From Acanthochlamys bracteata (taxonomy: Eukaryota; Streptophyta; Magnoliopsida; Pandanales; Velloziaceae), in the NCBI GenBank assembly GCA_019914995.1, contig CM034136.1:697270-761269 (forward strand): DNA of 64,000 bases. The letters are read 5' to 3'. The notes beneath the pieces were generated by a model. It was not told the DNA's origin. It worked only from the letters and a program-made list of their open reading frames with translations, and made no database searches. Position 1 is the stretch's first letter, and each line of letters starts with the position of its first letter. The position numbers were made by a program, and so were the translations under genes. Shown here piece after piece: positions 27,270 to 39,904 of this stretch.

Positions 27270-30006
27270 GGCTGAAAATTTTCTTCTGCCGATCTGAACT
27301 GATTTATTTCTGCTTCTTCTTCTCTTTGAAATCGTCGAAATGGAGAAAATCAGATCTAGAAATTCGAGATCATTTTTTTTTTCTTTTGGTTTTCTATTTT
27401 GGTTTCTTAGCGTTACACACGCTGCAGCTGAAAGAGAGAGAGGGGCCGTGGGAGTGGAGTGTTTGATAACACCAGCATCCTTAGATGTTGAATATATTTT
27501 GTTTGAGTACACTGAATTGATTCTTAAATGTGGACGTTAAAGAAAATTTTTATTTGGGCCTCTGCGTTGAGTGCATTTTTTTAATTTTGGAAATAAGTTT
27601 TTTAAAATAAATTATAAAAAATAATATTATTGAAAGTGAGTTAAATTTTTATATTTTTTATATTATTTTTATTTAAAAATGAGATATTAAAAATAAAAAA
27701 AAGTGAATTTTTTGATGAAAAGAACACATACTTAGTTATTATCGTTACTACGTGCAAATTCTATGACATGACCACGGCGGCTGGTTCCATCGTTACCGTC
27801 CTAGATTGTGTTTTAATTGATATTTTAATCGATTAAAATAAATCTCGTATAATTGAAGTCAACTAAATTAAATTTGATAAAATTGATTAGAAATGAGCTT
27901 TGTTAGGAGTAAATTGAAGAACAAAAAATAAATTTGAACTAAAAACGAGAAAAAAGTCAGTTTTTTTATATTTGAAAAAAACCATTGCCATTAGTATTGA
28001 TTGAATGCGTCATGGAAGGGAAATATGGCTCCTTCTGGGCCTTCCTTGGGCCTGGGCCTTGATAAGATAAAGGCGTCTGAGCTACCTAGTCGTTGTAGGC
28101 TTCAGGTACGAATTATAAATTTCAACCCGATCCGAAAATTCGATTCCAAAAAATAGAATTCGGATTAAATCTTATTCGGATTTGAATCGATTCAAAAAAT
28201 TTTAAATGATTCGGGTTGGATTTGAATTGACCCAAAATTGATCCGTTTAACCCGTATAACTATTTATAATAGTATATATTATTTAATAATTAGAAAATAA
28301 TAGAAAAAATTTGAATTTAATTTATATATATATATTTTATTTATCTTAATTTCACTAATTTTTATTTAATTTATAAATTTTGTCAAAATTAATATATTTT
28401 AAAATATATCATAATTAATAATTTCTATATATTATTAATAAAAATTAGTTTTTATAATTTTTATTTTAATAATTTTAATTATTAAATATGGTCGATTGAG
28501 TTTGATCTTAGGTTAGATTAGGATTAACAATTTTTATCTATATAAATAAATGGATTATATTATGATTGAATAAATTTGACCCGATTGTTATATAGATAGA
28601 TCCGACTCAAAAATTCAAATTGTCATTCTTAGGTGATGATTTTTCATATAGGCCCCTCCGTTTTGGTAAATATTGCGATTGACTACAGTTATGTGGAACA
28701 GTGGAACGATAAAGGAAGATCCCAATCCATGACGGACTTGTAAAGTGTGGCTGGGTTAAGCCATGAACTAGTTGGGCCTTAACAGAGCAGGCCTCTGTTG
28801 GAAAAATAGGCCTTCTGAAATTTATGGTTGACTGATGTGAATTTTTTTTACATTTACAGTATATATAGATTAAGAGCAAGTTAAAAGTAAAAAAATAATA
28901 ATAAATTAATTACTAGTCTTTATGTTTGATGTTTGCTATAAACATAATTAAGAATAAAATTCTCTTCATTACTTATATGAAGAATAACTAATTACATCTC
29001 AAATGAGAGTGTAACTAAAAGGAAGAATAATTTAGAACTTTGAAATAATTTTTTTTTATAAGTAAAAAAATTGTGTCATTTATCTACATTCCAGCGCCTT
29101 TTTTTGCCTGCATCGTTCAATTTTTTTAACCAAACAACCAACTAATTTTCATTAATAAAATTTTCAAAATTTTAAAGAACTAATTAGCGCATGCAGAACT
29201 TTATATAAAAATTAATTTATTTAACTCCTCACATTATTTTTCTAAAAATTTTTTTTTTACTCTTTATAATTCTTATTAATATATTCAAATAAAATAAAAA
29301 TAAATAATTACTTTTATTTTATATTATTGTTTTTATTATTCTCAATCTTATTTTTTTTATTAATTACTTTTTATATCCAAATAAAATGTATTTTAACTGT
29401 ACGGAACTCACTTAATTTTATCAGATTTTTATTTGAACTCACTATCAAATTCACTTCTTATCTATTTCTAAGTGAACTCAATTTTACTGAATTCATTTTT
29501 TACAAAATTCAGTTTCACTAGTTTCAACCCATTAAACCACACCCTTAACGTATGTCTTAGTTAAATAGAAACTTATTTTTACTTAACCGAAAATTCATTT
29601 TCAAATTTATTTTCAAATGCAATTAAATACCAAAAATCACTTTAAAACTCATTTTTTATTTACAATTAAACATAAGCCTACTCACTTCTCTAAACAAAAA
29701 AAAACTCCCCAGAAAATTACAGCATTCCTCATTTTGCATAGGATTTTGAATTTGATATTCCTTGCAATCTCTAAGGAGCGAATGTACCGAATACTTATTA
29801 GAACTTTGGTTCATAATTCAATTTATATTGAATTATATATTATTAATATTATTTTATTTAATGATAGAGAAATAAATATTATTTCAGTGTATGAGAGGTA
29901 ATTCAAAAAGTAATTGTGATGCATTTTATCCATGAAAAATTTGGCAGATCCAATAATGCCAGAAATAATTCTTTAAGAGAAAACAATACTTGAGCAAAAC
30001 GTTCCC
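27270..30006. other. Intergenic region between SEC31 and the STP5-like gene
   Basis: Bases 27270 to about 27540 are the SEC31 leader and promoter side, with a T-run and GA-rich tract. A hAT-like MITE occupies about 28105-28631. A stretch of Ser/Leu-like CACTTC/CTCACT-rich AT sequence at about 29200-29550 resembles elements at 55.95-56.16 and 62.41-62.57 kb. The last bases before 30007 are the STP 3' side. No gene was recognised. Confidence 0.55.
28105..28631. mobile_element. hAT-like MITE, copy B
   Basis: Same family as 33942-34488 but in the opposite orientation. The right end TTGTCATTCTTA matches the reverse complement of that copy's left end (TAAGGGTGACAA) with two changes. Inside the left edge it shares AAATTTCAACCCGATCCGAAAA, and the interior shares the TTTAATAATTAGAAAATAAT and ATATATCATAATTAATAATT landmarks. 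The left terminus is eroded and no matched target duplication was found, so the left boundary is approximate. Confidence 0.6.
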
Positions 30007-31744
30007 TTAAGCATGTTCTAAGGTGAGCTTGTCCTCTTTAACAAACCTCTTCCAGTACCAATGCTTCTCCCAAACAACTGCCATCTCCGGCAACGGCACG
30101 CCGCGTGTCTCCGGTATAAACAACGCTGCAAACACTGTCATCGCCACAAGACAAGACGCATAAAACAAGAACATACCAAACTTGAGCCCGCATAACATCG
30201 CGAGTAACGACTGCGTCTGAATAATGGTGGCAGTAAAGTTGACGGCGACCCATATGCTCTGCCCCGCCGACCGGACTTCTACCGGAAATATTTCGCTTGG
30301 GACGACCCAACTGAGTGGTCCCCATGACCATCCGAACCCGGCGGCAAAGATGCACATAAGTACCAGAACTAGTACTGAGTCACTTCGCGGCAGTGCCGCC
30401 GTGCCGTCCGTACCTATCTTGACGCCCATGATGGCGGCAACGGCTACCAGGCATAGGAACATTTGAATGCCGCCTTGCAAGAACAAGACCCTGCGGCCAA
30501 ACCGATCGATGATCAACGAAGACAAAAGAATCGACGCCAAGTTAACAGCGCCGAGTAACGCGGCGCCTAGCAGAGCGCCGTTGCTCCCGAATCCGATAGC
30601 ACCGAATAGAACCGGCGAAAAGAAAGCGACCACAACGACGCCTGTCAGTTGATGAAACACTGCCATGGCAATTACGACCGTCAACTGAGGCCTGTACTTT
30701 CTCCGGAGAATCTCTCTGTACGCTCCCTTGCTGTTCTCCTTCGCGGCTTCGACGGAGTACTCAATGCCCTTGAGCTCTGCATCAACGTCCGAGAAGCCGC
30801 GGATGCTACGCAACGCGGCGCGCGCTTGCTCTATCTTGCCGCGCTGCACGAGACTGCTAGGACTATCGGAGATGAAAAAGGCGCCAAGGAGGATAATGAT
30901 AGCCGGAGCTCCAGCCAGACCGAGAGAGATTCTCCAGCCCCATGGAAGCCTTGCAGAGTAGATGTTGGTGATGTTTGCCGCAAGCACGCCGACGCCGATG
31001 AAGAACTGGAACGCTGTGTTGAATGCTCCTCGCCATTTCGCCGGCGCCACCTCTGTCAGGTACACTGGCGTAGCCTGCGAAGATTAAAATTTTCCGGCCA
31101 GAAGTTACAACCAAAAATAAAATTACAAAAGCTGACTTCAGAATTTGTATCAAATAACCAAGCTAAGCTAGATGTATGTTGTCGACCAGAAATGAGATCA
31201 CCTGATTGGTGAAACCAACTCCGAAGCCGAGAAGAATCCGGCCAGAGATGAGCATCGCGACATTGACGGCAGCGCCATTCATCGCCGACCCGGCCAAGAA
31301 CAAGACACTGCCGAGTATCATACCTCCTCGCCTGCCAACGGCATTGGTTACGCGTCCGGCTAAAAGCGAAGAAACTAACCCGGCCATGTACAACGACGAA
31401 GTGAACGTCGCTAGCACCTGGCTGTCGTAGATGCAGTACTGGTCCTGCTTGCTCGCCGCCATTTTTTGTAATATCTCCGGGAAGAATTGCTTTAGGAATG
31501 GTATCATTGTGCTCACGCCACCTTTACAACATTCAAAATTTTAAAACAAAACATAATTAATCAAAATCATAATATATCATATTAATAATATAGAATATAA
31601 TTTACCTGAAATACCGACATCGTAACCGAAAATGAGACCACCGGAAGCAGCCATGAAGCAAGTAATGATAACAGAAGCAGTAAGCCTGCCATTATACTCA
31701 TTTGTCGCCGGAGAAGCATCGCCGGAGAACCCTCCTCCGGCCAT
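30007..31744 (-). CDS. Monosaccharide/H+ symporter, sugar transport protein (STP5-like)
   Basis: Three exons, minus strand: 31744-31606, 31521-31202 and 31074-30007; 508 residues, normal for STP proteins. The start at 31744 gives the family N-terminus MAGGGFSG. Major-facilitator features: LIFGYDVGISGGVSTM, the GRRGG loop 2-3 motif, GRILLGFGVGFTNQ, APAKWRGAFN, PWGWRISLGLAG, QLTG in helix 7, DRFGRR, GFGWSWGPLSWVVPSEIFP and the C-terminal PETRG motif. STP proteins import hexoses with protons across the plasma membrane. The wording FISDSPSSLVQRGK, where most STPs have a PETPNSL-type motif, and GPLSW match the STP5 branch; the substrate of that branch is poorly defined as far as I know. The Cys in DQYCIYDSQ and the Cys in AMLCGLKFG match the conserved STP pair that forms a disulphide. 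Exon 3 is strikingly GC-rich against its neighbours. Confidence 0.93.
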
Positions 31745-31910
31745 TTTCTCTTTTCTTGATGAAAATTGATCACGAAAAAGCTAGACTATATTTATGCAAA
31801 ACCACAGAAACGAATCAAATAAGAATTTGGTAGGAGCTTGAAAAGAACGTTGATAGAGAAGGTGGTAGTTGAGAAGGTAATGAATATCAACGGCCTTCTA
31901 ACAATCTACC

Positions 31911-31917
31911 TTTTATA
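31911..31917 (-). promoter_or_regulatory. Candidate TATA box of the STP5-like gene
   Basis: On the minus strand this reads TATAAAA, followed by GG, about 170 bases upstream of the start codon. It is a near-consensus plant TATA box that would give a leader of roughly 130-140 bases. A second TATA-like run, ATAAATATA, lies about 45 bases before the ATG and is a weaker candidate because it would leave almost no leader. Confidence 0.45.
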
Positions 31918-33941
31918 GTTGTTTTTAATTTTTCTCTTTTCCGTGCAAGTGATTTTTGGTAGTTTTTCATGCTGGTTACATTCTGTTTTTTTTCAGTTTT
32001 CAGTTTTTGTTTTGGTAAAAATTACAGTTCACTGACAACTATAGTAAGTATGAAAGTTGGAATGAATGAAATTTGAGCTGTCAATTAACAATTGAATTAC
32101 ATAATTAGAATAAATTATTTAAAAAAATTTATGTCTTTTCATCTAATTACATATATTGATATATTGCAAATACTGAAAGCTGAATTTACATCTTTAGTTT
32201 TACATAAATAAAAATAGCAATTTCTCTTTACTGAGCCCGTAAAAGATTATCTACTGCTAGTTTAACAGAATTAAGATTTTACTATATATAGCGACTTAAG
32301 AACGCGTTTGACAACGCGTTTCAAAAAAATCATTTTTTTAAATTTTATATATTTTAAATAATTTTTTTTATAATATTTTATAAAATTTATTATAGATCGT
32401 ATAAAAAAATTTTTACATAATAAAATTTTTTTATTATTTTATGAAGTCAAAATAATTACATATATATCGAAATAGACGTTTCAGAAAAATAATCTCAAAC
32501 ACACCATACTATCTTATTTTAATATATGTAATTAGATGCATTTATTTATTTTAATACTTCCTTATCATATTTTATTGAATTTATTTATTTAATAAACCAT
32601 ACTTGCCCTAAAAAATATTCTTTTACGAATTAATCAGATAAACTCTTTTTTATATTGGTTAGGTTGGTTGAGTCTGGGCATAAATTTTGCAACTTTATGA
32701 GTAAACAAAATTGGAAATGACTTTGTGCAGAATTTTGTGAAATATTTCATGACCAGAAACAAAAAGAATTTCCCTTCGGCTCAAAAATGTCGATTCTTTT
32801 TTTTTTTTTTGGTTTCAGAATCAAAACCTGTAAGCGATAAAATTAACTCGATCAATTGGTTGTTTTTATTCTCTTAAATTTATGATTGTTTCAGAAAAAT
32901 TTTCAGAAGAATATTTTGTTCAACTAGCAATTGTTGACAAAATTGTTTCTTTAGCTTTGGTTTGAGCACGAAAAAGATCGATTTTTCGGTTTTTTTGATT
33001 TTTTCCTTCTATTCAAAGATCCATACTTATAGATAGTGTTTGGAAATAATTTCCAAAAAATTTCATTATAATTTTTATTTTATATTTTAATAAAATTTTT
33101 ATAATTTTTTAATTTAAAAAATCTAAAAACTTCTATGTTATAAAATTTTATTTTTATGTTTTAATTATTATTTTTTTAGATACAAAATTTTATTTATAAA
33201 TTTTTTTAAAAAGTTTTTATTTTAGAAAATTTTTTAATTAGCACTCTTAAATATCTTTTGATTCAATCGAAAAATTAGTAAAAAGTAAGAGACAAATTAG
33301 TGATTATTTTTATTATTTTTGTTGTTATTAGGGGTTTGCTTTCGCAAGAGATGGTAAAAAGTAAAATTTGAAGAGCTGCGATGTGCTTGTACTACTGTTC
33401 AGTAAATTTGAAAGAGGGGAAGGATGGAGCATGTTTCAATTAAAAATACTATTTTTTCAAAATTTGGATTCTATTATTTTATATATTTTAGTTATCATTC
33501 TGAATTATATTTTACTTTCTATATCAAATTTTACCTTTTTAAATTTTAATTCCAAATTCTAATTACGTGTTTTAATAACACTTCAAATTTTATTTTTATC
33601 AAATTTTATTTTTAGAATACTACTCTCGCAAAATTTATTGTTATGTAATTAAAACACGTTCTAAGTTAGTGATTCCAAAAGTCTTTCAGTAGTATGAGAA
33701 GTAGTCTCTGAGTACTTATAAAATAAAAATTTGTTAGATTGAAAGTTGTCTAAAAAAATTTTAACAAATAAATTAATTTTTATTTAAGAAATAAAAATTA
33801 TACACATACTTATTATGATATATAATTTTTTATTTTTAAATTTTTTTACAATACTTTGAATACTATAAAAATTTATTTATAATTATAAAATATTTATTAA
33901 AAAATAATACCAAGCATCTTCTGCGTCTGCATGCTTACAAG

Positions 33942-34239
33942 TAAGGGTGACAATCGGGTATATGGATCAATTTCGGTCGACCTATATAATAATCGGATTA
34001 AATTATTCAATTTTAATTTGACCTATTTATTTATATGCAAAAGTGTCAACTCTAACCTAATTTTTTTAATAATCGAATTAAATTCGGATCGACCTATTTA
34101 ATAATTAAAAATATTAAAATAAATTTATAAATATTAATTTTTAGCAATAATATATAAATTATTAATTATGATATATCTAAAAAGAAAAATATTAATTTTG
34201 ATAAAATTTATAAATTAAATAAAAATTAGTTAAATTAGA

Positions 34240-34276
<37 letters not shown>

Positions 34277-34488
34277 TAAATTTAAATTTTATACTATTAT
34301 TTTCTAATTATTAAATAATATATATTATATAAATAGATATAAGGATTAAGCAGATTAATTTTGTGTCAATCCGAACCCGTTTCAATTTTAGATTGACCCG
34401 AATCCCGCCAAAGGTATGATCCGAACCTAACATTTTTTAATTTATTTCGGATTGGATTTTCGGATTAGGTCGAAATTTGCCACCCCTA
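33942..34488. mobile_element. hAT-like MITE, copy A, with target duplication
   Basis: 547 bp. The left end TAAGGGTGACAA and the reverse complement of the right end (TAGGGGTGGCAA) agree at 10 of 12 bases. The flanks carry an 8-bp duplication: CTTACAAG at 33934-33941 and CTTACAAA at 34489-34496 (7 of 8). An 8-bp duplication with a TAGGG-type end is the hAT pattern. The interior is AT-rich, has an (AT)n run at about 34243-34273 and repeated GGATCGACCTATTTAATAAT motifs, and encodes nothing. It must have been mobilised by a transposase from elsewhere. Confidence 0.8.
34243..34273. repeat. (AT)n microsatellite
   Basis: An uninterrupted TA/AT dinucleotide run of about 30 bases inside hAT-like copy A. 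It is likely to vary in length between individuals. Confidence 0.8.
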
Positions 34489-35352
34489 CTTACAAAGTTC
34501 AAGATTACATTTGGAGTACCCATCACTTCTAAAAATTTTCTTTCAATTCTAAAAAATTATATACAATATTTTAAAAGAATTTAAAAATAAAGTATATGTT
34601 ATAGAATAACGTTACGTATAATTTTTTTAAATATTTATAAATAAGATATTTTAAAAACCTTTTTTACAGAAATTTTATTTTTATAAAAACTTTCAAATAT
34701 TTTTTAAATGGGCCCTCTAAAATGTTGGACCACATATCTTTGGCATCGTTGCACTTCAATCACCGTGCGTCCATAAACAAACCTATTGTTTTAACTTTTT
34801 GCCCAAAACGGTTCCATCCAATGAAAATCCAAAGAAACTTTCGGCTTCTTTCGAGGAGAACCAATTGAAATAGAGAGAGAGAAGAAAAATAAAAATAAAA
34901 AAATATTAATGAGAGAGAGCCGTGGAAGCGTTGGCTAAAGGACCTAGCCACCAATTAAATCAGCAGAAGAAAAAGGTTCGATTTTTTCCTTTGTTTTTTT
35001 ATTTTCTTCCCAGGCTGAGGCTGATTACTGGCGGCTGAAAGTATTGGTCAGATGTGGCGCCTCGGTTTTATAAATTTTATATTTTTGTAACTTTGTTCGG
35101 TTCTTGTTGTTGTCTTCTTGGTAGATTTTGGGTTTCCATTCTCTATTTCCATTTAAAGCGTTCTTCTTTCTTTCTTTTCTTTCTTCTTTTTCTACAACAT
35201 TTACTTCGTTCACCAATTTAATTATTAATTTTTTTTTCTCATCCATTCATAACAAAATTGTGTCTCTTTTTTTTCTCTGAAATTGTTTTCTGGAGTTGGA
35301 GCAGCGTTAGAGGCTCCGAAGCTGTTGGTTAACATACACAAAAGAATTAACA

Positions 35353-36030
35353 TGTAAGTTCTTTTTTTTTTGTTTGGTTATTGGCTGTTCTTATGTTGTC
35401 TTTCATTGTTTAGTTTTATCTAAGAAAGTTTCTCGTGTTAGTTCTCAGATCGCCTGATGCTTTTTCTTTTCTTGTTTTTTTTTGCCGCTGTGCGATTAAT
35501 TTTGCTTTTATGTTGAATTTTAAGAAGGAAAAGGACAGAAATTCCGAATTTGTATATTGTTGTGTCCGTCTGACAGGCTTATGACTGATTGCGGTGCAGG
35601 GGAAAGGGAAAAGTTTTAACCTTTTTTTTTTTTTTTATGAGCTCTAAACAAGTGTTGATTTAATTTTACATTGAAGCATGCGTCTCTAACTGAAGTGGCA
35701 AGATAAAATCTTACTCTTATCAATCATATTACCATTTGCTGGGATTTGGTAAGTGGCAGCTGCCCTTTGTTTGAGATGTTTATACTTAGATATTTATTGC
35801 ATTATTTTTTTTTTCTTGAATTTTGGAGCACTTCTGAACTTAAGAGATTGATCCCTTAGCTAATAGAAAGCTTTGCTTTGTTAGCTTGATCACGCCTTTA
35901 GTGTTATGTGCGTGCCATCTATATTTTCCTGTTTATTGCTAAAACAATCCACAGATTCCTAGCCTTCATGTTAACTGGGTTTTCTGTTAGTGATAGACTA
36001 TGATATATGTGTTACTGATTCTTTGTGCAG
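35353..36030 (+). other. Intron in the 5' leader of L-aspartate oxidase
   Basis: A donor AT|GTAAGTTC at 35353 and an acceptor CTTTGTGCAG ending at 36030 flank a T-rich, 678-bp stretch without coding signal. The upstream leader exon would end at 35352 and the downstream exon begins 10 bases before the start codon. Splicing also removes the ATG at 35351 by cutting inside it. Leader introns often raise expression in plants. This one is predicted from splice sites only. Confidence 0.6.
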
Positions 36031-36040
36031 AGATTTGGCA

Positions 36041-39000
36041 ATGGCGACCAACCTGTTGAATGGGAGCACAAATTTGCTTCGAGGAGGAAATCCATGTAAC
36101 AAAAAATGGCAACAACAGGATTTCTGTGTATCTGGGATTTCATTTAAGGAATGCATCCAAAATAGCTTATCTAGGTAAAAACTTTTTTTCTCACATGGAA
36201 AAGAACACAGACTTTGTCTTTCATATGCTAAATGGTCTTGAATTAAATGTATTCTGGAAAATTTGACTCAAGCAATGTGAATATCTGCTTCTTTTCGTTG
36301 TAAAACACCCACTCCTTCGGGGCTTTTTCCTTTCCCACCTTTATATGACTACAACCAAGTTGCTATGCAACTCTTCTGAAAAAGAACATTTAGATCCATC
36401 TGTAGTTTGTATGCCAGCCTTCCAAATTGTACATAAAAGAAGTTAGTGTAATATCAAACGCCAACTAACTCTATAATTTCTTGCTGTTGTATGTAGCAGG
36501 TTAAATATAGCATCAAAGTTCTATTGTAGCAAAGGAAGCAAATATCGACAGGTTGCTCATTATCAGAGCAGTTTTGAAACTGCTATCCTGTCATGCTTGC
36601 AAGACAATTCGACCAAATATTTTGATTTTGTTGTGATAGGCAGTGGTGTTGCTGGTCTAAGATATGCATTGGAAGTTTCAAAATGTGGATCAGTTGCTGT
36701 AATTACTAAGGCTGAGCCTCATGAGAGCAACACAAACTATGCACAAGGTGGAGTCAGTGCTGTTCTGTGCCCTTTGGATTCTGTAGAGAATCACATGCGC
36801 GATACAATTATAGCTGGTGCTTATTTATGCGATGAAGAAACTGTCAGGGTGAGCTCTTTTGTTTTAGTTCCATTGGTACCCTCTTTTTTTGTAGCGTCCT
36901 TGTAGTCTGCATAATAACAATGATATAGACTGTCTATCCAAATCAACTGTTAGATGCTTATATTGCATAAACTGTCAATATGCTTTTCTATGTGATGGTA
37001 AAATTGTCCAGAGAAGTTGATGCAATCATTGTCCAAATATATACTTCTGATATGCATCACAATCTGTTAAAGAGTTGTCATCAATTTGAACGAGGTGTTC
37101 CACAACTTCCTGGTAGTAGCTGGGCACTTGATGTTTAAGATTTTTAGGGCTTAACCCAACTTTGTAGAAGAGTCATATTCTCTGAAATGCTTCCATAAAG
37201 TAGACTAAACCTATAATCAGTGATTTCTAAATAATTCCAAAAACATGGCATGTCTCATGTATTATAGAGTCAAGTTATTTGGTTTTGTAAAGAATGCTAA
37301 AAGCTACAATAGTTATGGATGGTATAGCTTTCAAAGGATGAATATAAACTTGTGTAGTGGACTTGTTGTTAGACCTAGGCCAAACATTTATACGAGATAA
37401 AGTGCTGGAGCCTTCAATTTTTGTACATATTGAATAAAAGGTGACTTGGGTTCTAATTAGAGACATAAAAGTATAAGTAATGGCACATTTCCTTCATCAT
37501 AGTGCCACCATAGTGGCAGATCAAAGTTATCAGAGTATCTAGGTCTTCTGTTTCTTTTTGGCGATATAGAGTGTCTAGGTTCTGTAACATTCAATTTCAG
37601 GAACTGTTGATGATTTCCTGCTATAGACTTCCAATCCCTTTTTTAGTGCATAATAATGTGTGTGATGATAACATAATCTGAATTACAGCAGTTTGAGATA
37701 TTACTTGCAGAGACAAATTCATGCACTTTCAGAATGAGACCATCATATGCATGATTGTCCACAACTTTGTGTAGATGACTTAGTGTCATTTTAGCTATTT
37801 TATGAATTGTAAGTATTTGCCAGGTAGTCTGCACTGAAGGTCCAGAACGTATTAAAGAACTAGTAGCTATGGGCGCATCATTCGATCATGGGGAGGATGG
37901 TAATCTTCATCTTGCAAGGGAAGGGGGGCATTCTCATCATAGAATTGTTCATGCGGCTGATATGACTGGCAGAGAGATTGAGGGAGCACTTTTAAGGGCT
38001 GTTCATAGTGATAAAAACATATACATGTTTGAGCACCATTTTGCTATTGATTTGCTTACTACCCAGGTTATTAACCTCCCAACCACTGTTTTTGACCAGT
38101 TCTTGCTTTCCATAAATGGCTATGCAATTTCTGTGGTGGATGTTTAATAATTCTTTACCTATATTATTGTTTGGTATCTTTGAAAGAAAGTTATGTCAGT
38201 TCTGTATTTAAGAGTCAACTTCCTATCTGACATTTTCTGTTAGCTGTTTTGACTGCAGGATGATTCTAGGATACACTGTTTTGGTGTTGACACCTTGAAC
38301 ACAGAAACTGGACAGGTGTTTATATGTTGTATGAAGTTTTTCTGATTTCTTCAAATTAACTGGTATCATCTTTATACTAGAGTGGAAGTAACTAAGCCTT
38401 TTACCATTAAAGGTGGTTCGTTTCATCTCAAAGGTGACTCTGCTTGCATCTGGAGGAGCTGGACATATATACCCAACAACTACTAATCCGTTGGTACTCT
38501 TTTTTCTTATATTTGTTCTTTAGTGTTTAAGAATTTCCATTGGAACCGAATGTTTGGGAAACATTTATGTTCCTGCAAGTTTGACATGGACAAAATATAA
38601 AGTTAAACTGTAACAAATAATTGATAGGGAAAGTTACTGGATTCTTATCTTTAGATTGATAATACAGGTTGCAACTGGAGATGGAGTGGCCATGGCGCAT
38701 CGTGCTCAAGCAGTTATCTCTAATATGGAGTAAGTTGTATGCAAAAACGAAACTAATAAGTATAATTTAGACTATTTATCATTTAATTCAAAGATGTGAA
38801 ATTCAGAAATTTTATAAATTAACTTTTATTTTTAAAATCGTAAGTTATGTGGTCACATTTGGTGCTAATATCTGACATCATTACCTCCGCAGGTTTGTGC
38901 AGTTCCATCCAACAGCCCTAGCTGATGAAGGACTTCCGATGAAACCAACAAATAAAAGGGAGAATGCGTTTCTAATTACAGAAGCAGTAAGAGGGGATGG

Positions 39001-39904
39001 AGGAATCCTTTACAATCAGTCTATGCAAAGGTTTATGCCCCTATATGATGAACGAGCTGAATTAGCTCCTAGGGATGTGGTTGCTAGAAGCATAGATGAC
39101 CAACTGAAGAAACGAAAAGAAAATTATGTTCTGCTAGATATCAGTCATAAGCCAAGGGAAGACATTCTTTCGCACTTTCCGAACATTGCTGCAGAATGCC
39201 TTCGACATGGGCTAGACATAACATGCCAACCAATACCAGTGGTTCCTGCAGCTCATTACATGTGTGGTGGAGTTCGTGCTGGACTTAGTGGAGAGACGAA
39301 TATCAAAGGATTATATGTTGCTGGTGAGGTGGCATGCACAGGTTTGCATGGTGCCAATCGTCTTGCAAGCAACTCCTTACTTGAGGCGTTGGTCTTTGCT
39401 CGCCGAGCAGTGGAACCTTCAATACAACACATGTCTAGTATTAGCCTTGATGCTGAGTGTAAAGAACTTTGGGCACACCCTGTGCTCCCCATTTCTCTAA
39501 AGGGTGATATCATCAATGAAATCATCTTAAGAACGAGAGAAACCAGGGCAGAGTTGCAATCAATCATGTGGGAATATGTAGGGATTGTAAGATCCACAAA
39601 TCGATTGAAAACTGCTGAATGGAGGATCGGGGATCTGGAGGCAGAATGGGAGGATCACTTATTTCGGCTAGGTTGGGAGCCAACAATGGTTGGACTTGAA
39701 GCTTGTGAGATGAGGAATCTCTTTTGCTGCTCAAAATTGGTTATAAACAGTGCTCTAGCGAGGCATGAAAGTCGAGGTCTCCATTTCATAGAGGATTTCC
39801 CTTACTTAGAAGAAAGTAAGAGGAAGCCGACAATTATCTTCCCAAGTTCATCAGCAAAACTCACATGGAGTTCCCAACAGCTGCAGAAACAACTTTCTTA
39901 TTGA
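36041..39904 (+). CDS. L-aspartate oxidase, chloroplast (NAD synthesis)
   Basis: Seven coding exons: 36041-36174, 36500-36848, 37824-38066, 38259-38315, 38413-38493, 38668-38729 and 38893-39904. All close in frame to 645 residues, near the roughly 650 of the Arabidopsis enzyme. Residues 1 to about 85 form a presumed transit peptide. The flavoprotein core follows: the FAD-binding GSGVAGL motif, [49 protein letters not shown] and [14 protein letters not shown]. Residues corresponding to the active site of bacterial NadB are present: His314 in FHPTA, Arg342 in EAVRGDGG, His430 in AHYMCGG and Arg465 in [12 protein letters not shown]. The enzyme oxidises L-aspartate to iminoaspartate, which quinolinate synthase then uses; in plants this first step of NAD synthesis is plastidial. 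The intron after Arg codon 161 (36849-37823) is the longest in the coding part. Confidence 0.95.

Larger units (their letters stand above)
31745..35240. other. Intergenic region between the STP5-like gene and L-aspartate oxidase
   Basis: Divergent promoters face each other across about 3.4 kb. The region is AT-rich and holds an AT-rich repeat at about 32295-32505 (with CGCGTTTGA/CTCAAACAC ends) and the best-preserved hAT-like MITE (33942-34488). The stretch 34700-35250 is less AT-rich, with GA- and CT-rich tracts typical of a plant promoter and leader. No coding exon was seen. Confidence 0.55.

Noticed and set aside
28607-28879. 90-codon minus-strand frame
   Set aside because: It overlaps the end of a MITE-like element and has no family motif or splice context.
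30649-31212. 187-codon plus-strand frame
   Set aside because: Antisense to the STP5-like transporter, whose GC-rich codons open long frames on the other strand.
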